Part shown: one piece after another, positions 34,579 to 43,886 of the stretch
Numbering within the stretch: position 1 is the stretch's first letter
Layout: the number at the start of each line of letters is the position of its first letter
Assembly (NCBI RefSeq): GCF_900078685.2
Contig: NZ_LT546170.1
Coordinates: 541,663-605,662 of the forward strand
Source of the DNA: Mycolicibacter icosiumassiliensis
Lineage (GTDB): Bacteria > Actinomycetota > Actinomycetes > Mycobacteriales > Mycobacteriaceae
Direction of reading: 5' to 3'
DNA: 64,000 nt
The notes under the pieces: model-generated
What the model was told of the DNA's origin: nothing
The model's input: only the letters and a program-made list of their open reading frames with translations
Databases searched by the model: none
Position numbers and translations under genes: made by a program

Positions 34579-36021
34579 GTGCCTGAAGCCCATCAAGACG
34601 CCGACCTGCTGACCACGGCGGCCGTCGCGCTGAATCGGCACGCCGACTTGCTGCGCAGCCTCGGCGCGATGTTCGCCGAAGCCGGCCAGGAGATCTACCT
34701 GGTCGGCGGGTCGGTCCGCGACGCGCTGTTGGGCCGACCGAGCCCGGATCTGGACTTCACCACCGACGCGCGCCCCGAGCAGGTGCAACGCATTCTGCGG
34801 GGCCGGACCGAGGCGATGTGGGACACCGGTATCGAGTTCGGCACGGTGGGCGCAACATTGGCCGGCCAACGCGTGGAGATCACCACCTTCCGGGCCGACC
34901 AATATGACCGGGTGTCGCGCAATCCCGAAGTGCGCTTCGGGGATTCACTCGACGAGGACCTGGTGCGCCGCGACTTCACCGCCAACGCGATGGCGGTCCA
35001 GATCACCGCGGCCGGACTGGGGGAGTTTCTCGACCCGCTCGGCGGGCTGGCGGCATTGCGGGAGGGTGTGCTCGACACCCCGACCGCACCGCAGGATTCC
35101 TTCGGCGACGACCCGCTCCGGATGTTGCGCGCAGCCCGGTTCGTTTCCCAGCTCGGGTTCACGGTGGCGCCGCGGGTGCGCGCCGCGATCGAGGACATGG
35201 CGCCGGAGCTCGCTCGGATCACCGCGGAACGCGTGGCCGCCGAACTGGACAAGCTGCTGGTGGGTGCCGACCCGGTGGCCGGTCTGGATCTGATGGTGGC
35301 CACCGGGATGGGCGATGTGGTGCTGCCCGAGGTCGGCGGCATGCGGATGGCAATCGACGAGCATCACCAGCACAAGGACGTCTACCAGCACTCGCTGACC
35401 GTGCTACGGCAGGCGATCGATCTGGAGGATGACGGCCCCGACTTGGTCCTGCGCTGGGCGGCCTTGCTGCACGACATCGGCAAGCCGGCCACCCGCCGGC
35501 ACGAAACTGACGGGGGCGTCAGTTTCCATCACCACGAGGTGGTGGGCGCGAAGATGGCCCGGAAACGGATGCGCGCGCTGCGCTACTCCAAGCAGATGGT
35601 CGACGACGTGTCCCAGCTGGTCTACCTGCACTTGCGGTTCCACGGCTACGGCGACGGCAAGTGGACCGACTCGGCGGTGCGACGCTACGTCACCGACGCG
35701 GGACCGCTCTTGGGACGGCTGCACAAGCTGGTCCGGGCGGACTGCACCACCCGCAACAAGCGACGCGCCGCACGCCTGCAGGCCAGCTACGACCAGCTCG
35801 AAGAACGGATCGCCGTCCTGGCCGAGCAGGAAGACCTGCAGCGGGTGCGGCCGGACCTGGACGGCAACGAAATCATGGAGCTGCTCGACATCCCGGCGGG
35901 TCCGCAGGTGGGCCGCGCCTGGAGCTATCTCAAGGAGCTGCGCCTGGAGCGCGGGCCGTTAACCCGCGAGGAGGCGACGGCCGAGTTGCTGTCCTGGTGG
36001 CAGACCCAGGGGAACCGATAA
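34579..36021 (+). CDS. pcnA: CCA tRNA nucleotidyltransferase / poly(A) polymerase family, with HD domain
   Basis: 480 residues from GTG 34579, the same length as Rv3907c. The class II nucleotidyltransferase core has YLVGGSVRDALLGRPSPDLDFTTDA, and the RNA-binding/neck region follows (RDFTANAMAVQ, DDPLRMLRAARF). An HD phosphohydrolase domain has LLHDIGKPATR and HHHEVVGAKMARKRMRALRYS. It adds or repairs the 3' CCA of tRNA; annotation as PcnA is historical. Confidence 0.95.
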   Translation: MPEAHQDADLLTTAAVALNRHADLLRSLGAMFAEAGQEIYLVGGSVRDALLGRPSPDLDFTTDARPEQVQRILRGRTEAMWDTGIEFGTVGATLAGQRVEITTFRADQYDRVSRNPEVRFGDSLDEDLVRRDFTANAMAVQITAAGLGEFLDPLGGLAALREGVLDTPTAPQDSFGDDPLRMLRAARFVSQLGFTVAPRVRAAIEDMAPELARITAERVAAELDKLLVGADPVAGLDLMVATGMGDVVLPEVGGMRMAIDEHHQHKDVYQHSLTVLRQAIDLEDDGPDLVLRWAALLHDIGKPATRRHETDGGVSFHHHEVVGAKMARKRMRALRYSKQMVDDVSQLVYLHLRFHGYGDGKWTDSAVRRYVTDAGPLLGRLHKLVRADCTTRNKRRAARLQASYDQLEERIAVLAEQEDLQRVRPDLDGNEIMELLDIPAGPQVGRAWSYLKELRLERGPLTREEATAELLSWWQTQGNR

Positions 36022-36046
36022 CCGCAGTCCCGCGTCTGAGCAGGGT

Positions 36047-36586
36047 ATGGACTACTGCCTGGGTGATGGTGATGGTGCGGCCACGATGTGGACCGGCACG
36101 CCGGACTTGGACCTTGACGGGGACGGGCTGGCCGACGCCATCAGCCTCGATTTCGACGGGGACGGCCTGCGCGACGACGCGCTGGCCGATCTCGACGGGG
36201 ACGGGGTAGCCGATCACCTCCTGCTGGACCTCGACGACGACGGCACTCCGGAGGCCGCCTTCATCGACGATGGCTCTGGCACCTGGGGGCACGGCGCCAT
36301 GGCGGGCTCAGCGGATCGATCGGGCGGGCTGCGTTGGCTGGGGCTCGACGGCGTCGAGCACACCGGTGGTCCCCTGGTGGATTTCGACGGCGACGGACGT
36401 GTCAACGACCGGCTGCTGGATTTCGACGGTGACGGGCGGGCCGATCGGGTGCTGATCGGCAACGGCTTAGAAGGCACTGGCGGCTATGGCGCCGCCTACG
36501 TCGACACCGACGGTGACGGACGGTGGAACGTCAAGCTCACCGACGCCGATGGCGACGGTGCTGCCGATGGCGCCACCGTGTTGTGA
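36047..36586 (+). CDS. Asp/Gly-rich calcium-loop repeat protein (Rv3906c homologue)
   Basis: 179 residues, strongly acidic. At least eight D-x-D-G-D-G type loops are spaced along it (DLDLDGDGLAD, DFDGDGLRD, DLDGDGVAD, DLDDDGTPE, DFDGDGRVND, DFDGDGRAD, DTDGDGRWN, DADGDGAAD), like the calcium loops of thrombospondin type-3 or dockerin repeats. There is no signal peptide or catalytic motif. It is 25 bp after pcnA, as Rv3906c follows Rv3907c in H37Rv. It may bind calcium or act as an acidic surface or chaperone-like protein; no function is known. Confidence 0.85.
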   Translation: MDYCLGDGDGAATMWTGTPDLDLDGDGLADAISLDFDGDGLRDDALADLDGDGVADHLLLDLDDDGTPEAAFIDDGSGTWGHGAMAGSADRSGGLRWLGLDGVEHTGGPLVDFDGDGRVNDRLLDFDGDGRADRVLIGNGLEGTGGYGAAYVDTDGDGRWNVKLTDADGDGAADGATVL

Positions 36587-36644
36587 ACCGCGCTCACTGC
36601 CCGGCCGGTGTCGACTGGCGCCGGCTCGCTTCGCGCTGACGCGC

Positions 36645-37424
36645 TCAGCGCCCCCGACCGGTGCCGGGCGGCCCCGCGAAGGCTTGAGCGATCTCCAACC
36701 AGCGCTGCGCGTCGTCGCCGTGGGCGGTGACGTCCAGGTCAGCCAGCGCACGCCGCTGCGTAACCAAAAAGCAGAAGTCCTCGGCGGTTCCGGTCACCCG
36801 TTGGTCGGCGTTCACCGGGCCCCATGCCCACACCCCGCCCTCGGGCGCGTGTAGTTCCACGTGAAACGGTTCGGCCGGCGGGGTCAGGTTGTGCACGGAG
36901 AAGGCGAAATCCCGGGTCCGCACCCCCAGATGCGCGATCGAGCGCAACCGCGCCGTGGGGCGGCGGCGCACCCCGAGTGCGTCCGCGACGTCCAGGCCGT
37001 GCGCCCAGGTCTCCATCAGCCGAGCGGTGGCCATCGAGGCGGCGCTCATCGGCGGGCCGAACCACGGCAGCTTGCGCCCGTCCACCACACCGAGCAGCTC
37101 TGCGTGCAGCTTCGCGCGCGTGGAACGCCAGTCCGCCAACAGCTCGGCCGGTGGCAGCTGGGCCAGTTCGGTCGCGCCAGCGTCGACGAATCCGGCCGGG
37201 TCCTTCATCGCGTCGGAGAGTGCGGCAGCAAAACCCGCCTCGTCGGTGATGGCGGTCAGCGACACCCGGTCGGTCCACAACAGATGACCGATCTGATGAG
37301 CGATCGACCAGCCGGCCGCCGGTGTGGGCGTGCCCCACTGACTGTCGGCAAGCGGGGCCACCAGGGCGTCGAGCTCGTCGCTTTCGGCGCTCAGATCGGC
37401 GACGATCGATTCAGTTTCAGCCAT
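36645..37424 (-). CDS. TIGR03084 / maleylpyruvate-isomerase-fold protein (Rv0036c homologue)
   Basis: 259 residues. The N-terminal DinB/MDMPI four-helix domain has the metal-type residues in GWSIAHQIGHLLWTD and METWAHGLDVADALG. The C-terminal wHTH-like or SCP-like part contains HLGVRTRDFAFSVHNL and FCFLVTQRRALADLDV. The fold is used by mycothiol- or glutathione-dependent enzymes; the substrate is unknown. Its start overlaps the MFS transporter stop by 8 bp, so the two form an operon. Confidence 0.85.
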   Translation of the reverse strand: MAETESIVADLSAESDELDALVAPLADSQWGTPTPAAGWSIAHQIGHLLWTDRVSLTAITDEAGFAAALSDAMKDPAGFVDAGATELAQLPPAELLADWRSTRAKLHAELLGVVDGRKLPWFGPPMSAASMATARLMETWAHGLDVADALGVRRRPTARLRSIAHLGVRTRDFAFSVHNLTPPAEPFHVELHAPEGGVWAWGPVNADQRVTGTAEDFCFLVTQRRALADLDVTAHGDDAQRWLEIAQAFAGPPGTGRGR

Positions 37425-38718
37425 GCTCGTACTTTAGGCCCACCGGTTCGCGGCGCCGCCCGATGAACGCATGCCCGGCCAAACCGAGCAGATACAGCAG
37501 GGTGCCGGCCACAATCAGCGACGGAGCCTGCCCGTCGGGCGGAATCAGCGCCGCGGCGCCGGCCACGGCGAGGATGAACGACACCCAGAACAGTGAATCC
37601 TGCACCGCGAAAACGTGTCCGCGCAGGGCGTCGTCGACGTCGATCTGCATGGCGGTGTCGGCGCAGAGTTTGACCACCTGCCCGGCCACGCCGAGCAGGA
37701 ATCCGCACAACACCAGCACCGGCAGGTACAGCCCGACCGCGGCCAGTTGGATGACCGCGGCCGCGGCCAGAGCGCCGTTGGTGGTGGCGTAGCGGCCCCA
37801 GCGGTGCACCGCCGGCGGGGTCAGCACCGTGGCCAGAAACGACCCGGCGCCGGCCGAGGCGACGAACAACGCCGTGGTGCCCAGGCCCGACACCGTGTGC
37901 TCGCCGACATGCCGGACCAACACCAACACCACCAGCGTGTTGATGCCGAAGGCCATCCGGTGCGCGGCCAGTCCGGACAGGGTGGCGGCCACCGTGGGCC
38001 GGTCGCGCACCGTCCGGATGCCGTGCATCCAACCCGTCGTCACGGCATAGAGCACCGAGCCGTGGATCGCGCGTTTGGTGTCGTCAGGACCGAGCACGTG
38101 GGCTTCGAAGCGCAGCGAGAGCACCAGAGCGATCGTGACGGGGATCGCCACCGCCGCGATGATCGACGCCGCACCGCGGTCGTCGGTGCCCACCAGCCAG
38201 CGCGGCAGCAGCATGAAGTTGGCGCCCAAAAAGGCAGCTACCGCACCGGTTGCGATCGCCAACGCGTTCATCGTCACGACCTGCTCGCGCGGCACCACGT
38301 GCGGCAGCGCCGCCGACAGCCCGGAAGCGATGAACCGGGTGAACCCGTTGGCGATCAGTGCCGTGCACAACACCGGCAGATCGCTGGCACCGACCGCCAA
38401 CAGTGCCGCGATCCCGAGCACCAGCACCAGCCGGGCGAGGTTGGCCACCACCATCACCTGGCGCCGGTCCCACCGGTCCAACAGTGCGCCGGCGAACGGA
38501 CCCAGCAGCGAATACGGCAGGAACAGCACGGCGAAAGCACCCGCGATCGCCCACGGGGAGGCGGCCCGGTCCGGGTTGAACAGCAGCGCTCCGGCCAGCC
38601 CGGCTTGGAACAGCCCGTCGCCGAATTGACTGGCGGCCCGCAGTTCCAGCAGACGGCGGAACTCCGGCAGGCCGCGCGCCGACCGCCACAGTGATGCGGG
38701 TGCGCGGTTATCCACCAC
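37417..38718 (-). CDS. Major facilitator superfamily transporter (Rv0037c homologue)
   Basis: 433 residues from GTG 38718, preceded by GGAAGAGG; the longer frame from 38802 is not conserved. About 12 hydrophobic helices are present. The loop 2-3 motif GALLDRWDRRQVMVVANLAR is the MFS signature and the middle loop is cytoplasmic. It is related to the enterobactin-exporter/tetracycline-like branch; the substrate cannot be told. It is transcribed into the TIGR03084 gene and is divergent from the YqgE gene. Confidence 0.85.
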   Translation of the reverse strand: MVDNRAPASLWRSARGLPEFRRLLELRAASQFGDGLFQAGLAGALLFNPDRAASPWAIAGAFAVLFLPYSLLGPFAGALLDRWDRRQVMVVANLARLVLVLGIAALLAVGASDLPVLCTALIANGFTRFIASGLSAALPHVVPREQVVTMNALAIATGAVAAFLGANFMLLPRWLVGTDDRGAASIIAAVAIPVTIALVLSLRFEAHVLGPDDTKRAIHGSVLYAVTTGWMHGIRTVRDRPTVAATLSGLAAHRMAFGINTLVVLVLVRHVGEHTVSGLGTTALFVASAGAGSFLATVLTPPAVHRWGRYATTNGALAAAAVIQLAAVGLYLPVLVLCGFLLGVAGQVVKLCADTAMQIDVDDALRGHVFAVQDSLFWVSFILAVAGAAALIPPDGQAPSLIVAGTLLYLLGLAGHAFIGRRREPVGLKYEHG

Positions 38719-38843
38719 AGAACCTCTTCCAGACTCGGGCGGCGGCGCGGCACCGGCCCTAAACCAGACTACAAATATTGCGGGCCTGCCGATGTTCGGC
38801 ACAGCTCAACACGAATGACGGCGGCGGGTGCCATGATGGAAAA

Positions 38844-39458
38844 ATGGCCCAACCCGAAGAACCCGAGGACGCAGAACAGTTTGTCGCGCCCGCTGCGCAT
38901 CGGGTACGGGCCGGCACGCTGCTGTTGGCCAACACCGATCTGCTCGAACCCACCTTCCGCCGCACCGTGATCTACGTGGTCGAACACAACGACGGTGGAA
39001 CCTTGGGCGTGGTGCTCAACCGCCCCAGTGAGACCGCGGTCTACAACGTGCTGCCGCAGTGGTCCGAGCTGGCCGCCAAACCCAAAACCATGTTCATCGG
39101 CGGACCGGTGAAACGCGATGCCGCGCTGTGCGTCGGACTGTTGCGGGTCGGGGCCGAACCCCACGGAGTGCCCGGTCTGCGGCACATCGACGGTCGGCTG
39201 GTGATGGTCGATCTCGATGCGGACCCCGAAACCATCGCGCCGCATGTGGAGGGCGTACGGATCTTCGCCGGCTATGCCGGTTGGACCATCGGTCAGCTCG
39301 AGGGAGAGATCGAGCGCGACGACTGGATCGTGCTGTCGGCGCTGCCGTCGGATGTGATGGTGCCGCCGCGAGTCGACTTGTGGGGACGAGCCCTGCGACG
39401 GCAGCCCTGGCCCACCGCGCTGTTGGCCACCCACCCGATCGACATCAGCCGCAACTGA
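38844..39458 (+). CDS. YqgE/AlgH family protein (Rv0038 homologue)
   Basis: 204 residues from ATG 38844 (MAQPEEPEDAEQF), the start shared with Rv0038; the frame extends to 38778 without conservation. DUF179 hallmarks are present: AGTLLLANTDLLEPTFRRTVIYVVEHNDGGTLGVVLNRPS, MFIGGPVKRDAALC, IFAGYAGWTIGQLEGEI and DDWIVLSA. It is widely conserved, its function is unresolved, and no catalytic site is recognised. Confidence 0.93.
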   Translation: MAQPEEPEDAEQFVAPAAHRVRAGTLLLANTDLLEPTFRRTVIYVVEHNDGGTLGVVLNRPSETAVYNVLPQWSELAAKPKTMFIGGPVKRDAALCVGLLRVGAEPHGVPGLRHIDGRLVMVDLDADPETIAPHVEGVRIFAGYAGWTIGQLEGEIERDDWIVLSALPSDVMVPPRVDLWGRALRRQPWPTALLATHPIDISRN

Positions 39459-39486
39459 GCCGGCGGCAAGCGCCGCTGAAGACGTC

Positions 39487-39936
39487 TTACCCGCAGCCGC
39501 CGCCGCTGCCGCACCCGGAGGCCGGCGCCGGCGGCGCGCTGTCGGAGCAGCCACAGCCCGCTCCGCAGCCGACTTCTTCGACGGGCGCACTGTCCCCGCA
39601 GCCGCAGCCCGACCCGCAGCAGCCGGCGTCAGCGGCCGCGCTGGCCTGAGCCGACAGGCGTGCCGCATAGCGGGCGCCCTGCCAGGCTCCGGCGGCCAAG
39701 GTGGCAAGTGCCCCGGTGATCGAGATGATCAGCGCCAGCAGTGCCATCGACGGCGGGCCGGCCAGCACCAGCACACCGCCCGCCCCGAGGATCACCCCGA
39801 CCGCGATCTGGGCGGGCGCAACCGCCCGCAGCACCAGCTGCTCGGGGTCACCGGTCAGCGGCCGCACCAGCGTCCGCACACCGAACACCAGCGACACCAC
39901 CGCCGCAACCAGGCACAAGACACCCATGATCAGCAT
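39487..39936 (-). CDS. Small membrane protein with Cys/Gly-rich C-terminal tail (Rv0039c homologue)
   Basis: 149 residues. Three hydrophobic helices (about 2-22, 42-60, 63-85) match the Rv0039c type. They are followed by a tail (about 103-149) with nine cysteines in Gly/Ser context: CCGSGCGCGD, GCGAGCGCSD and GCGSGGGCG. The tail is absent or short in the roughly 115-residue H37Rv protein. Its composition suggests metal binding. The gene lies 23 bp downstream of mtc28 on the same strand. Confidence 0.75.
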   Translation of the reverse strand: MLIMGVLCLVAAVVSLVFGVRTLVRPLTGDPEQLVLRAVAPAQIAVGVILGAGGVLVLAGPPSMALLALIISITGALATLAAGAWQGARYAARLSAQASAAADAGCCGSGCGCGDSAPVEEVGCGAGCGCSDSAPPAPASGCGSGGGCG

Positions 39937-39959
39937 GGGTCCACAATACGAGCAGGGTG

Positions 39960-40796
39960 TCAGCCCGTGGTGCCGACCTGGTGCCGGATGATGCCCGACT
40001 CCTGGTGTCGCACCGTGCCTGATTGCACCGGACCGTTCGGTGCGGGGGGCGGCGGGTTGGTACCCGGCCGCTCGACCCGGAATCCGTTGATGATCCCGTC
40101 GGTCGCGGGGGCAGTGCCGATTGCCCGACCGGCTCCGGTGGTCACGGTCAGCGACACCAGGTAGGCCGCGTCGTCGGTCGGCACGATCACGTGGCGCCGA
40201 GACGTGTTCAGCGTCATGTCGGCGTCTCGATAGGTCCCCTCGATGCTCGAAGACGGGAACCCGTTGAAGTCGTCCAGGGAGGCGTTGGTGGTCTGCCAGG
40301 CCATCAACGCCTGGCTGTCGACGAACCCGTGCGTGATTGCTTCTTTCGGGTCGAATTGCCCGTCCAGTCGATAGACCACGACCTGGGCGTTGGGGGTGTA
40401 GAGCGACCCGCTGCGCCGGTCGGCGATCACGGCGAATGCATCAGGAACGTTGGGGTCGGGCACATGCGACCAGCCCGCCGGCATCGGCAGGGTGATGTTG
40501 AACGCGTTGAACCCGGCGGCCTGTTGCGGCTCCATCTGGACTTTCTTGGCGGCGAAGTAGTCGCGCAGGGTGCCCGAGGTCGCCGGCACGAGAGCACTCG
40601 GCGGCGCCACGGCAACCGGGGCAGCCGGTACGCCCGCGGGCACCGGCATCGCTGCCGGCTGGGCGGCTGGGCCGTAGGGGTTCGGCTGTGCCGGGACCAG
40701 CGGATCGGCCGCCACAGCGGGGATACCGGCCAAGCCCGCCGCCATGACAGCGGCGCAGCCGAAGAGGAGTCGCCAACGGTGCGCGGTGTTTGTCAT
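39960..40796 (-). CDS. Secreted proline-rich protein Mtc28 (LpqN/LpqT family)
   Basis: 278 residues from ATG 40796, which begins a good signal peptide (RWRLLFGCAAVMAAGLAGIPAVAA). A Pro/Ala-rich spacer follows, then the LpqN/LpqT-like domain: SGTLRDYFAAKKVQMEPQQ, FNITLPMPAGWSHVPDPNVPDAF, AITHGFVDSQALMAWQTTNASLDDFNGFPSSSIEGTYRDADMTLNTSRRHVI. It matches Rv0040c, a secreted antigen of unknown role. The frame upstream to 40925 has no family similarity. It is divergent from leuS. Confidence 0.9.
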   Translation of the reverse strand: MTNTAHRWRLLFGCAAVMAAGLAGIPAVAADPLVPAQPNPYGPAAQPAAMPVPAGVPAAPVAVAPPSALVPATSGTLRDYFAAKKVQMEPQQAAGFNAFNITLPMPAGWSHVPDPNVPDAFAVIADRRSGSLYTPNAQVVVYRLDGQFDPKEAITHGFVDSQALMAWQTTNASLDDFNGFPSSSIEGTYRDADMTLNTSRRHVIVPTDDAAYLVSLTVTTGAGRAIGTAPATDGIINGFRVERPGTNPPPPAPNGPVQSGTVRHQESGIIRHQVGTTG

Positions 40797-40980
40797 CTCC
40801 AGGGTCCTTCCGGTGGCGGGCTGGGCAGCGATGCCCTGGCCGTGAAATGACGGTAGCCAGGCCCCGACAGCGTCGCCAGGGCTGCAACCGACCTGGAACG
40901 AAGCCCTCACCGGGTCGCAATCCAACCGATACCAAGCTGTGGCGATCGGACCGGGAAACGCCGCCGTTTACCCTGTTGAG

Positions 40981-43866
40981 GTGAACGAAGCCCCGACCAC
41001 CCAGGGATCCAGCGACCCCACCGACCAGGCACCCCGGCACCGCTACAACGCGACGCTGGCCGGGCGTATCGAAGACACCTGGCAACACCACTGGGAGCAG
41101 GCGGGGACCTTCAACGTCGCGAACCCGGTCGGTTCACTCGCACCGACCGACGGCTCGGTGCTGCCGACCGACAAGATGTTCGTCCAGGACATGTTTCCCT
41201 ACCCGTCCGGGGACGGCCTGCACGTCGGGCACCCGCTCGGCTACATCGCCACCGACGTCTACGCCCGCTACTTCCGAATGACCGGCCACAACGTGCTGCA
41301 TGCCCTGGGCTTCGACGCGTTCGGCCTGCCCGCCGAGCAGTACGCGGTGCAGACCGGTACCCACCCGCGCATCCGTACCGAGGCCAACATCGAGAACTTC
41401 CGCCGGCAACTACGGCGCCTCGGCCTCGGTCACGACAGCCGGCGCAGCTTCTCGACCACCGACGTCGACTTTTACAAATGGACGCAGTGGATCTTCCTGC
41501 AGATCTACAACGCCTGGTTCGACACCAGCGCGGACAAGGCGCGCCCGATCTCCGAGCTGATCGCCGAATTCGACTCCGGAGCACGCACCCTCGATGACGG
41601 CCGGGACTGGGCGCAGCTGTCGGCCGGTGAGCGTGCCGACGTCATCGACGGCCACCGACTGGTCTACCGCACGGACTCGATGGTCAACTGGTGCCCGGGG
41701 CTGGGCACCGTGCTGGCCAACGAAGAGGTCACCGCTGATGGGCGAAGCGACCGCGGCAATTTTCCGGTGTTCCGGAAGCGGCTGCGGCAGTGGATGATGC
41801 GAATCACGGCGTACTCCGATCGGCTGCTCAACGACCTCGAACTGCTGGATTGGCCGGAGAAGGTCAAGACCATGCAGCGCAACTGGATCGGGCGCTCCAC
41901 CGGTGCGGCGGCGCTGTTCGGCGCGACCACCACCGACGGCGACGCGGTGGACATCGAGGTGTTCACTACCCGCCCGGACACGCTTTTTGGCGCCACCTAT
42001 CTGGTGCTGGCTCCCGAGCATGAGCTGGTCGATCGGCTGGCGGTCGCTGAGTGGCCGGACGGGGTGGACGGGCGCTGGACCTTCGGCGCGGCCACTCCCG
42101 TAGCGGCCGTCGCGGACTATCGCAAGGTGATCGCGGCGAAGTCCGATCTGGAGCGCCAGGAGAACAAGACCAAAACCGGTGTGTTCCTGGGGAGTTACGC
42201 CACCAACCCGGCCAACGGGCAGCAGGTGCCGATCTTCATCGCCGACTATGTGCTGGCCGGCTACGGCACTGGCGCCATCATGGCGGTTCCCGGCCACGAT
42301 CAGCGGGACTGGGAATTCGCCGCCGAATTCGGTCTTCCCGTGGTGGAAGTCATTGCCGGCGGTGATATTTCGGAAGCCGCCTACGCGGGTGATGGAACTC
42401 TGGTCAATTCCGGCCCGCTGGACGGCATGGCCGTCGGGGACGCCAAGAAGGCCATGACCCAACAGCTGGAGGCGCAAGGCCGCGGCTGGGCGCGCATCGA
42501 ATACAAGTTGCGGGACTGGCTTTTCGCCCGGCAGCGATACTGGGGCGAGCCGTTCCCGATCGTCTTCGATGCCGACGGCCACGCGCATCCGCTGGGCTCC
42601 GCGGCGCTGCCGGTCGAGCTGCCCGATGTCGCCGACTACTCGCCGGTGCTGTTCGACCCGGACGACGCATCCAGTGAACCCTCACCCCCGCTGGCCAAGG
42701 CGACGGACTGGGTGCATGTCGAGCTGGACCTCGGCGACGGACTGCAGCCCTACACCCGTGACACCAATGTCATGCCGCAGTGGGCCGGAAGCTCCTGGTA
42801 TGAGCTGCGTTACGCCGACCCGCACAACGCCGACCAGTTCTGCGCTCCCGAGAACGAGGCCTACTGGATGGGGCCGCGGCCGGCCGAGCACGGCCCCAAT
42901 GATCCGGGCGGGGTGGACCTCTACGTCGGCGGTGCCGAGCACGCGGTACTGCACCTGCTGTACTGCCGGTTCTGGCACAAGGTGCTCTACGACCTGGGGC
43001 ACGTCAGCTCGCGCGAACCCTACCGCCGCCTGGTCAACCAGGGCTACATCCAGGCTGCCGCCTACACCGACTCCCGCGGGTCTTATGTGCCGGCCGCCGA
43101 CGTTGTGGAACGCGACGGGAAGTTCTACCTGCCGGGCGCCGACGGTGACACCGAAGTCTTCGCCGAATACGGCAAAATGGGTAAGAGCCTGAAGAATTCG
43201 GTGTCTCCCGACGAGATCTGCGACAGCTACGGCGCCGACACCCTGCGGGTCTACGAGATGTCGATGGGCCCGCTGGATATGTCGCGACCGTGGGCCACCA
43301 AGGACGTTGTGGGCGCGCATCGCTTTCTGCAGCGGGTGTGGCGGTTGGTCGTCGACGAGGAAACTGGCGAGACCCGGGTGCTCGACGGCGAGCCGGACAC
43401 CGAGACGCTGCGACTGCTGCACCGCACCATCGTGGGTGTGTCGGAAGATTATGCGGCACTGCGCAACAACACCGCGGCTGCCAAGCTGATCGAATACACC
43501 AACCACCTGACCAAGGAGCATCGCGGCGGGGTTCCGCGTTCGGCCGTCGAGCCGCTGGTGCTGCTGCTGGCACCGCTGGCCCCGCACCTTGCGGAGGAAC
43601 TGTGGCGGCGGCTCGGACACCAGGCTTCGCTGGCACGCGGTCCCTTCCCGGTAGCCGACCCGGCTTACCTGGTGACCGACACGGTCGACTACCCGGTACA
43701 GGTCAACGGCAAGAAGCGCGGCCTGGTCACGGTGCCCGCCGATGCCGACGGCGACGCGATCAAGGCCGCTGCCCTGGCCGACGAGAAGGTGCAGGCGTTC
43801 CTGTCCGGTGCCACCCCGAAGAAGGTGATCGTGGTGCCCGGCCGACTGGTGAATCTGGTGGTGTGA
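40981..43866 (+). CDS. leuS: Leucyl-tRNA synthetase
   Basis: 961 residues from GTG 40981, which aligns with Rv0041; the frame opens at 40939. Class I motifs are HVGH in PYPSGDGLHVGHPLGY (HIGH) and KMGKS in YGKMGKSLKNSVSPDEICD (KMSKS). The CP1 editing domain is recognisable by TTRPDTLFGATYLVLAPEH and YGTGAIMAVPGHDQRD. It charges tRNA-Leu. No T-box or leader is seen in the 184-bp divergent region with mtc28. Confidence 0.97.
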   Translation: MNEAPTTQGSSDPTDQAPRHRYNATLAGRIEDTWQHHWEQAGTFNVANPVGSLAPTDGSVLPTDKMFVQDMFPYPSGDGLHVGHPLGYIATDVYARYFRMTGHNVLHALGFDAFGLPAEQYAVQTGTHPRIRTEANIENFRRQLRRLGLGHDSRRSFSTTDVDFYKWTQWIFLQIYNAWFDTSADKARPISELIAEFDSGARTLDDGRDWAQLSAGERADVIDGHRLVYRTDSMVNWCPGLGTVLANEEVTADGRSDRGNFPVFRKRLRQWMMRITAYSDRLLNDLELLDWPEKVKTMQRNWIGRSTGAAALFGATTTDGDAVDIEVFTTRPDTLFGATYLVLAPEHELVDRLAVAEWPDGVDGRWTFGAATPVAAVADYRKVIAAKSDLERQENKTKTGVFLGSYATNPANGQQVPIFIADYVLAGYGTGAIMAVPGHDQRDWEFAAEFGLPVVEVIAGGDISEAAYAGDGTLVNSGPLDGMAVGDAKKAMTQQLEAQGRGWARIEYKLRDWLFARQRYWGEPFPIVFDADGHAHPLGSAALPVELPDVADYSPVLFDPDDASSEPSPPLAKATDWVHVELDLGDGLQPYTRDTNVMPQWAGSSWYELRYADPHNADQFCAPENEAYWMGPRPAEHGPNDPGGVDLYVGGAEHAVLHLLYCRFWHKVLYDLGHVSSREPYRRLVNQGYIQAAAYTDSRGSYVPAADVVERDGKFYLPGADGDTEVFAEYGKMGKSLKNSVSPDEICDSYGADTLRVYEMSMGPLDMSRPWATKDVVGAHRFLQRVWRLVVDEETGETRVLDGEPDTETLRLLHRTIVGVSEDYAALRNNTAAAKLIEYTNHLTKEHRGGVPRSAVEPLVLLLAPLAPHLAEELWRRLGHQASLARGPFPVADPAYLVTDTVDYPVQVNGKKRGLVTVPADADGDAIKAAALADEKVQAFLSGATPKKVIVVPGRLVNLVV

Positions 43867-43886
43867 CAACGATTTGAGGCGACAGC

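Noticed and set aside
40797..40980. T-box or leader riboswitch for leuS
   Set aside because: The region has no specifier-loop or antiterminator pattern and is a short divergent promoter region.
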